Assembly: GCA_012274175.1 (NCBI GenBank)
Contig: JAAOZZ010000071.1
Coordinates: 1-7,114 of the forward strand
Source of the DNA: Betaproteobacteria bacterium
GTDB lineage: Bacteria > Pseudomonadota > Gammaproteobacteria > Burkholderiales > Usitatibacteraceae
Direction of reading: 5' to 3'
DNA length: 7,114 bases
The position numbers and the translations under genes were made by a program. Below, one piece after another: positions 1 through 7,114 of the stretch (its first letter is position 1; the number at the start of each line of letters is the position of its first letter). The notes beneath the pieces were generated by a model, which was not told the DNA's origin, made no database searches, and was given only the letters and a program-made list of their open reading frames with translations.

Positions 1-712
<712 letters not shown>

Positions 713-714
<2 letters not shown>

Positions 715-718
715 GGAG
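713..718 (+). promoter_or_regulatory. aceB ribosome binding site overlapping the aceA stop
   Basis: GAGGAG lies 6 nt before the aceB ATG at 725 and overlaps the last two bases of the aceA TGA (712-714). This is a strong Shine-Dalgarno match. It supports the 725 start and suggests that aceB translation is coupled to aceA on one transcript. Confidence 0.8.
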
Positions 719-724
719 ACGGAC

Positions 725-2350
<1,626 letters not shown>

Positions 2351-2363
2351 AGCACGCAGTGGT

Positions 2364-2394
2364 TCGCGCCGCGCGCCTCAGGCCCGCGGCGCGA
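2364..2394. terminator. GC hairpin at the convergent gene junction, possible two-way terminator without T-run
   Basis: TCGCGCCGCG (2364-2373) pairs perfectly with CGCGGCGCGA (2385-2394). After one C/C mismatch (2374/2384), GCC (2375-2377) pairs with GGC (2381-2383), leaving a 3-nt TCA loop. That TCA (2378-2380) is the stop codon of the minus-strand hydrolase. The hairpin begins 13 nt after the aceB stop. Its position between two converging genes suggests a shared transcript end or 3'-end stabiliser. No T-run follows on either strand, so a classical intrinsic terminator is not shown. Confidence 0.45.
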
Positions 2395-3610
2395 GGCAAT
2401 CCCGGATGCGCTCGTAAACTTCCCTGCGATCGAGCAGGTCGAGGTGGCCCATTCCGTAGCCGATCCACATGCGCGATTCCGGGATGGGCAGGCACAGCGC
2501 CGCGTCCGGGTGCTGGCCCAGCGCGCTCGGCACGGGCACGAGGCCGTCGCCCAGCAGCGCTCCGCTGCGCCCGGCCTGCCGGCGCGCGAAGGACGCGGCA
2601 AGCGCGTAGCATTCCACGCCTTCCGGCAGCGGCACCGCGACCCGCTCGTCCCCCGAGCGCGCGAAGCGGTCGCGGTCGCGCCAATCCTCGTCGAGCAGGC
2701 CGCCATAGCGCAGGTCGGTGATGCCGGCGCTGCGGATCCTGCCGAGACGGGCGAACGCGCCCGTGTAGGGGCTGGAATCCAGGACCGCGTTCACCCAGTT
2801 GCCGCCGCGCTCCAGCGGAACGCCGTGATGGGGCGTGCCGAGGAAAGCGATCCTGCGCAGCCGCCCCGTCCAGTGGTGTCCCGCGGCATTCCCGTAGTGG
2901 CACGCGCTGCGCGCGACCAGTCCACCCATGCTGTGGGCGACGATGGTGACCCCTGCGACGGGCACGGGCCACGCCTCGCACATCGCCTCCATCAGCCCGG
3001 CGAAGGCGCGGCCGTTCGTGGAGACGTGCAGCCCGCTGTTGTAGTGCAGGTACACCGGCGTGAAGGGCGCGGCGAAGGCGGCATCGGACGCCAGCGACTC
3101 GCCGTGGTCGTGGCCGTTGCGGCGCCATTGAAGGTCGCTGCGGCACAAGCCGTGCAAGAGAACGAGGATGTTGCCGGTGGCTTGCGGAATGGCCCCGGCC
3201 AGGCCCTCGCGCGTGAGCTCGAGCGCTTGCCCGTCGCGGCGGAGCCGCATGGGTATCGCGAGCGGATTCCCGGTCTCCAGGAGATGATCTCCCAGCACAC
3301 CGTTCAGGGCCGCCACCAGGCTCTCGCGCGCGACCGAGGACGGCTCCTCCTCCAGCAGCGGCGAGACTTGCGCGAGCAGCGCGTCGATGCCGCCCCCGAC
3401 GAGCCGCGTCACGCCGCGGATCGTGCGGTACACCAGGCCGGTGATGCCGCCGGCGGGCTTCTCCATGGGCTTGCCGAGGACGCCGGGAACCCGCGCGATA
3501 TTCAAGTGCATCGTCTCGACCAGGCGGGTCAGCCCGATGACGGCGTCGACCGCGAGCCGGCTGTAGCCGTGCAGGTCGGAACCGCGAACGTGCTGGGCCT
3601 TTCGGACCAT
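2378..3610 (-). CDS. Predicted serine alpha/beta hydrolase (esterase/lipase-like)
   Basis: The product has 410 residues and is convergent with aceB. The C-terminal two thirds carries an alpha/beta-hydrolase fold: oxyanion-region HG at 153-154 (LVLLHGL), nucleophile elbow AHSMGG with S227, FLGTPHHG after the next strand, probable acid D355 (GDGLVPVP) and catalytic H389 (GMGHLDLLD). Order and spacing fit a working triad. The elbow is A-x-S-x-G rather than the commoner G-x-S-x-G. Residues 1-90 look helical, with Gly-spaced hydrophobic stretches (about 54-86), and no signal peptide is seen, so the protein is probably cytoplasmic or loosely membrane-bound. The frame stays open upstream to 4081, but that part crosses the intergenic region and lies antisense to uvrA. 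ATG 3610 is preferred because the family-like N-terminus begins there, although only a weak purine-rich AAAGAAAG precedes it. The substrate is unknown; PGAP1-like or triacylglycerol-lipase-like labels are both possible. Confidence 0.88.
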   Translation of the reverse strand: MVRKAQHVRGSDLHGYSRLAVDAVIGLTRLVETMHLNIARVPGVLGKPMEKPAGGITGLVYRTIRGVTRLVGGGIDALLAQVSPLLEEEPSSVARESLVAALNGVLGDHLLETGNPLAIPMRLRRDGQALELTREGLAGAIPQATGNILVLLHGLCRSDLQWRRNGHDHGESLASDAAFAAPFTPVYLHYNSGLHVSTNGRAFAGLMEAMCEAWPVPVAGVTIVAHSMGGLVARSACHYGNAAGHHWTGRLRRIAFLGTPHHGVPLERGGNWVNAVLDSSPYTGAFARLGRIRSAGITDLRYGGLLDEDWRDRDRFARSGDERVAVPLPEGVECYALAASFARRQAGRSGALLGDGLVPVPSALGQHPDAALCLPIPESRMWIGYGMGHLDLLDRREVYERIRDCLAPRA

Positions 3611-3739
3611 GGCGCTTTCTTTACCGGAATGACGTACACAGTGGCACAAGTCGCGCTCGGGGACTTGGCGAGGATCAACCGGGGGGCCGCGCAAGCACCC
3701 CGGCGCCCTTGCGGCGGTGCAATACCACCCCCATTTCAG

Positions 3740-3786
3740 TGGGGATAACCGGCCGATTCCGGGGCGATTGCGGGGAGTTATCCCCA
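3740..3786. repeat. 10-bp inverted repeat with two DnaA-box-like 9-mers
   Basis: TGGGGATAAC (3740-3749) and GTTATCCCCA (3777-3786) are perfect inverted copies separated by 27 nt. Each contains TTATCCCCA, one base from the TTATCCACA DnaA box. The centre-to-centre distance is 37 bp, about 3.5 helical turns. A pair of operators for a dimeric regulator is an equally good reading. Confidence 0.5.
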
Positions 3787-3791
3787 ATCGC
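3764..3791. repeat. Bulged stem-loop upstream of uvrA
   Basis: GCGATT (3764-3769) pairs with AATCGC (3786-3791). After a 2-nt bulge (3770-3771), GGGGA (3772-3776) pairs with TCCCC (3781-3785) around a GTTA loop. That makes 11 pairs in total. An alternative pairing exists between GATTGCG (3766-3772) and CGCAATC (3789-3795). The structure shares its right arm with the 10-bp inverted repeat, so the two cannot form together. It lies upstream of the predicted uvrA -10, so it would act as DNA or in a minus-strand transcript. Confidence 0.45.
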
Positions 3792-3834
3792 AATCCGAAT
3801 CGATCGGGCCACCGGGCGGACGGCATTTCGGCCC

Positions 3835-3840
3835 TAGAAT
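3835..3840 (+). promoter_or_regulatory. Candidate -10 element of the tandem uvrA
   Basis: TAGAAT matches the sigma-70 TATAAT consensus at 5 of 6 bases. Transcription would start near 3847, giving a 5' leader of about 47 nt. The bases 16-18 nt upstream are GC-rich and do not resemble TTGACA, so the call rests on the -10 hexamer and its position alone. Confidence 0.35.
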
Positions 3841-3893
3841 AGGGGTCGACCCGCCTTTTTCGCGCCCGCCTGGGCGCCGCTTCTCGAGATCCC

Positions 3894-6800
3894 ATGAACG
3901 ACCTCTCCTCCGCCCCCGCGGGCGACGCCGCCGCATTGAACGACGAGCCGCACGACGCGATCCGCATCCGCGGCGCGCGCCAGAACAACCTGAAGAACCT
4001 CGACGTCGACATCCCCACGGGCGAGCTGGTGGTGGTGACGGGGCCTTCCGGGTCGGGGAAGTCCTCCCTCGTCTTCGACACGCTCTATGCCGAGGGCCAG
4101 AGGCGCTACGTCGAGACCTTCTCGCCCTACGCGCGCCAGTTCCTCGACCGCATGGACAAGCCCCAGGTGGACGCGATCGAGGGCATTCCGCCGGCCATCG
4201 CCATCGACCAGACGAACCCGGTGCGCACGTCGCGCTCGACCGTGGGCACGATGACGGAGATCAACGATCACCTGAAGCTGCTCTTCGCGCGCGCGGGAAA
4301 GCTCTCGTGCCGCAGCTGCGCCCGCCCGGTGCGCCGCGATACCCCGGAAACCATCTACGCCGAGCTCTCCGAACGCGCCCGGCACGGCGGCGATCCGCGC
4401 CTCGTGATCGCGTTCCCCATCGACGTGCCGAAGAATTTCACCGAGGAAGAGGTCACGAAGCTGCTGCAGGGACAGGGATACACGCGCATCCATCGGCGCC
4501 AGGGCCAGCGCCTCGAGGTGGTGCAGGACCGCATCCGCGTGGGCACGGCCGAGAAGGCGCGGGTGATGGAGGCGATCGAGGCCGCATTGCGCGTGGGCAC
4601 CGGGCGGGTGAACGTCTTCGTCGACGACGAGGGAGAGGGAGCCGTCTGGCGCTTCTCCACCGATCTGCACTGCGCGCACTGCGACATCCACTACGCCGAT
4701 CCCACGCCCGCGCGCTTCTCGTTCAACTCGCCCATCGGAGCGTGCGACACGTGCCGCGGCTTCGGGCGCGTGATCGGGGTGGATTTCGGGCTCGTGATCC
4801 CCGACGAGACGAAGACTTTGCGCGGCGGCGCGATCAAGACCTTCCAGACGAAGAGCTTCGACGAGTGCCAGGACGACCTCGAGAAGTTCGCGCCGAAGCG
4901 CGGCATCCCCCTGGATACCCCGTGGCGCGACCTCACGGCCGAGCAGCGGCGCTGGGTGATCGGCGGCGACGACGACTGGGTGAGCTGGAGGAAATCCGGC
5001 AAGACCCACTGGTATGGCGTGCAGCGCTTCTTCGACTGGCTCGAGACCAAGGCCTACAAGATGCACATCCGCGTACTGCTGTCGCGCTACCGCGCGTACA
5101 CGCCGTGCACGGCGTGCGGCGGCGCGCGCCTGAAGCCCGAATCGCTGCTCTGGCGCGTCGGTACCCGGGACGATGCCGACTCGGTCCTGCCCCCGCAACG
5201 CCGCTACCTGCCCAAGGGTGCCGATTGGACCCGCGAGCAGCTCGAGGCGCTTCCCGGCCTCTCGATTCACGACGCGATGCTGCTGCCCATCGACCAGGCG
5301 GCGCAGTTCTTCGCTCGCCTCACGCTGCCCGCGCCCCTGGACGAGGCCACGGAGCTGCTGCTGGCCGAGATCCGCTCGCGGCTGGGCTACCTGCGCGAAG
5401 TGGGGCTGGGATACCTCACCCTCGACCGGCAATCGCGCACGCTATCGGGCGGCGAGGTGCAGCGCATCAACCTCACCACCGCCCTGGGGACCTCGCTCGT
5501 GAACACGCTCTTCGTGCTCGACGAGCCCTCCATCGGCCTGCACCCGCGCGACATGGGACGGGTGATCGAGGTGATGAAGCGCCTGCGCGACGCGGGCAAC
5601 TCGATCGTGGTCGTGGAGCACGATCCGCAGATCATGCTCGAGGCGGACAAGCTGCTGGACATGGGCCCCGGGCCCGGCGAGCACGGCGGCGAGATCGTCT
5701 TCTTCGGCACGCCCGAGGCGATCAAAAGCGCCGACAGCCTCACCGCGGAGTACCTCTCGGGACGCCGGCGCGCCGACGATCGCCTCCCCGACGTGGAGGT
5801 GCGCCGTCCCGGCACCGAGGTGCCCAACGACCTCGCGCGCGATCCGCTGCAGGGCACGGTGTGCCTGGGCATTCGCGGCGCCACCGAGCACAACCTCAAG
5901 GACATCGACGCGGACTTCCCGCTCCACCGTTTGGTGTGCGTGACCGGCGTGTCGGGCTCGGGCAAGTCGACGCTGGTCCAGGACGTGCTGCACCCGGCGC
6001 TCCTCAAGCACCTCGGCAAGCCCACGGAGACGCCCGGGGCGTTCCGCGCCCTCGCCAACGAGGATCGCGTGAACGACGTGGTGTTCGTGGACCAGTCGCC
6101 CATCGGGCGCACGACGCGCTCGAATCCCGCGAGCTACGTGGGCGCCTTCGATGCGATCCGCGAGCTCTTCGCCTCCGCCACCGACTCCAAGACGCGCGGG
6201 TACACCGCCGGCACCTTCAGCTTCAACTCCGGCAACGGCCGCTGCCCGACGTGCAGCGGCAACGGCTTCGAACATGTCGAGATGCAGTTCCTCTCGGACG
6301 TGTACCTGCGCTGCCCCGACTGCAACGGCACGCGCTATCGCGACGAGGTGCTCGAAGTGAAGGTGGACGGGCGCAGCATCGCGCAGGTGCTCGAACTCAC
6401 CATCGAGCAGGCGGTGGCGGCATTTCCGGGGGATTCGGAGATCGTGCGCCGGCTGCAGCCCCTCGTGGACGTAGGCCTCGACTACCTGCGCCTGGGCCAG
6501 CCGGTGCCCACGCTTTCCGGGGGCGAGGCGCAGCGCCTGAAGCTCGCGGGCCACCTCGCGGAGGCCGCCGGCCGCTCCATCGCCATGTTGCCGCGCCGTC
6601 CCCGCGATGGCGGCGCCCCGGGCAAGCCGAAGACCCGCGTCTTCCTGTTCGACGAGCCCACCACCGGCCTGCACTTCGAGGACGTCTCCAAGCTACTGGG
6701 AGCGTTCCGCAAGCTCATCGCCGCGGGCCACTCCCTCATCGTGATCGAGCACAACCTGGACGTGATCCGCGCTTCCGACTGGATCGTCGACCTAGGTCCC

Positions 6801-7114
6801 GAGGGCGGGGACGCGGGGGGCGAGATCGTCGCGGTCGGCACGCCGAAGCAGGTGATGGCGAACGGGAATTCCCACACGGGTCGCGCGCTGGTCGATTACG
6901 AGAAGGCGCTCGTTCCCGGCAGGATCGTGCCGCCCGAAGCGCGGGAACCAGGGCCGCGCCTGCCCGCCATGAGGGCGCGCTCGCACAACATCAGCGTGCG
7001 CCACGCGCGCGAGCACAACCTGAAGAACATCGACGTGGAGATCCCGCGCGGGAAATTCACCGTGGTCACCGGCGTGTCCGGATCGGGCAAGTCGACGCTC
7101 GCCTTCGACATCCT
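3894..7114 (+). CDS. uvrA: Tandem UvrA-like ABC ATPase, N-terminal 1073 residues (3' end outside window)
   Basis: Related to the damage-recognition subunit of the UvrABC nucleotide-excision repair nuclease. ATG 3894 is the first start codon after an in-frame TAG at 3840-3842, with a weak GAGA ribosome site 4 nt upstream. Unit 1 is complete. ABC domain I has Walker A GPSGSGKS (K56), Q106, signature LSGGE (517-521), Walker B D543-E544 and H576. ABC domain II has GVSGSGKST (K691), Q734, LSGGE (874-878), D920-E921 and H953. Cysteine pairs lie at 139/142, 260/263 with 284/287, 405/408, and 784/787 with 807/810; the last set has the spacing of the E. coli C-terminal zinc finger. Residues about 143-259 correspond to the UvrB-binding region and 288-404 to the insertion domain. 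Instead of stopping at about 940-1000 residues, the frame continues through a linker into a third ABC domain (from about 1032) with GVSGSGKST (K1066). Long tandem UvrA-like proteins of roughly 1,800-2,000 residues are known in proteobacteria; their exact role is poorly defined. Confidence 0.95.
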   Translation, partial: MNDLSSAPAGDAAALNDEPHDAIRIRGARQNNLKNLDVDIPTGELVVVTGPSGSGKSSLVFDTLYAEGQRRYVETFSPYARQFLDRMDKPQVDAIEGIPPAIAIDQTNPVRTSRSTVGTMTEINDHLKLLFARAGKLSCRSCARPVRRDTPETIYAELSERARHGGDPRLVIAFPIDVPKNFTEEEVTKLLQGQGYTRIHRRQGQRLEVVQDRIRVGTAEKARVMEAIEAALRVGTGRVNVFVDDEGEGAVWRFSTDLHCAHCDIHYADPTPARFSFNSPIGACDTCRGFGRVIGVDFGLVIPDETKTLRGGAIKTFQTKSFDECQDDLEKFAPKRGIPLDTPWRDLTAEQRRWVIGGDDDWVSWRKSGKTHWYGVQRFFDWLETKAYKMHIRVLLSRYRAYTPCTACGGARLKPESLLWRVGTRDDADSVLPPQRRYLPKGADWTREQLEALPGLSIHDAMLLPIDQAAQFFARLTLPAPLDEATELLLAEIRSRLGYLREVGLGYLTLDRQSRTLSGGEVQRINLTTALGTSLVNTLFVLDEPSIGLHPRDMGRVIEVMKRLRDAGNSIVVVEHDPQIMLEADKLLDMGPGPGEHGGEIVFFGTPEAIKSADSLTAEYLSGRRRADDRLPDVEVRRPGTEVPNDLARDPLQGTVCLGIRGATEHNLKDIDADFPLHRLVCVTGVSGSGKSTLVQDVLHPALLKHLGKPTETPGAFRALANEDRVNDVVFVDQSPIGRTTRSNPASYVGAFDAIRELFASATDSKTRGYTAGTFSFNSGNGRCPTCSGNGFEHVEMQFLSDVYLRCPDCNGTRYRDEVLEVKVDGRSIAQVLELTIEQAVAAFPGDSEIVRRLQPLVDVGLDYLRLGQPVPTLSGGEAQRLKLAGHLAEAAGRSIAMLPRRPRDGGAPGKPKTRVFLFDEPTTGLHFEDVSKLLGAFRKLIAAGHSLIVIEHNLDVIRASDWIVDLGPEGGDAGGEIVAVGTPKQVMANGNSHTGRALVDYEKALVPGRIVPPEAREPGPRLPAMRARSHNISVRHAREHNLKNIDVEIPRGKFTVVTGVSGSGKSTLAFDI

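Larger units (their letters stand above)
3611..3893. other. Divergent intergenic region between hydrolase and tandem uvrA
   Basis: These 283 bp separate two outward-facing genes and must hold both promoters. I see no credible small gene. The right half carries overlapping inverted repeats (3729-3795) and a candidate -10 element at 3835-3840. An in-frame TAG at 3840-3842 blocks any upstream extension of uvrA. On the minus strand no convincing -35/-10 pair was found for the hydrolase. No CTGT-N8-ACAG LexA site was found. Confidence 0.7.

Noticed and set aside
2747..2764. 7-bp stem-loop inside the hydrolase gene
   Set aside because: Short and entirely GC-driven; similar stems are expected by chance at this composition.
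2444..3748. 434-codon plus-strand frame opposite the hydrolase
   Set aside because: Opposite strand of a gene with a clear catalytic triad; the product has no recognisable motif.
3741..3786. Replication origin suggested by DnaA-like boxes
   Set aside because: Only two imperfect boxes, no AT-rich unwinding region, and no dnaA, dnaN or rep gene nearby.
3611..4081. Possible N-terminal extension of the minus-strand hydrolase by about 157 residues
   Set aside because: The added sequence is antisense to the uvrA Walker A region and the intergenic repeats. It shows no domain features and is what a GC-rich reverse frame would give.
5099..5116. Perfect 18-bp palindrome CACGCCGTGCACGGCGTG
   Set aside because: It lies exactly on the codons of a CxxC zinc motif (C405/C408), and the TGC-ACG-GCG-TGC codons explain it; no second copy seen.
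3834..5432. 532-codon minus-strand frame opposite uvrA
   Set aside because: Shadow of the tandem uvrA, whose plus-strand frame carries all family motifs.
5442..6674. 410-codon minus-strand frame opposite uvrA
   Set aside because: Same reason: antisense to ABC domain II, with shadow-type composition.
5946..7100. Near-identical 30-nt stretches at 5946 and 7071 as a DNA repeat
   Set aside because: 27 of 30 bases match, but both encode the Walker A motif GVSGSGKSTL; this is protein homology between ABC domains, not a mobile or regulatory repeat.

Overview
The window looks like a piece of GC-rich chromosome from a betaproteobacterium, with a xanthomonad-type gammaproteobacterium as the less likely alternative. 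GC content is roughly two thirds by eye and third codon positions are almost all G or C. The taxonomic guess rests on that composition, the tight aceA-aceB pair, the alpha/beta hydrolase with an N-terminal helical region, and the duplicated UvrA. It is not based on a database match.

Region 1 (1-2350, + strand) is a glyoxylate-bypass operon. It holds the C-terminal half of isocitrate lyase (aceA), then a complete malate synthase A (aceB) 10 nt downstream, whose ribosome binding site overlaps the aceA stop codon. Together the enzymes turn isocitrate plus acetyl-CoA into succinate and malate, which allows growth on acetate or fatty acids. An almost perfect 13-bp hairpin lies inside the aceB coding sequence near its 3' end.

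Region 2 (2351-3610) is a convergent minus-strand gene for a predicted serine alpha/beta hydrolase with an intact Ser/Asp/His triad. The two convergent genes are only 27 bp apart. A strong GC hairpin fills this junction, with the hydrolase stop codon at its tip.

Region 3 (3611-3893) is a 283-bp divergent intergenic region. It contains overlapping inverted repeats around two facing copies of TTATCCCCA and a plausible -10 element for the gene to its right. No CTGT-N8-ACAG LexA box is visible.

Region 4 (3894-7114, + strand, runs off the end) is the most notable gene. It encodes one complete UvrA-like unit (two ABC ATPase domains and the zinc modules) and reads in frame into a second unit: a third ABC domain with an intact Walker A begins just before the window ends. 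This is the architecture of the long tandem UvrA-like proteins known from several proteobacteria, in which one chain could supply the four ATPase sites of a UvrA dimer. Nothing ties it to the glyoxylate genes. No tRNA, rRNA, CRISPR array, insertion sequence or attachment site was seen.
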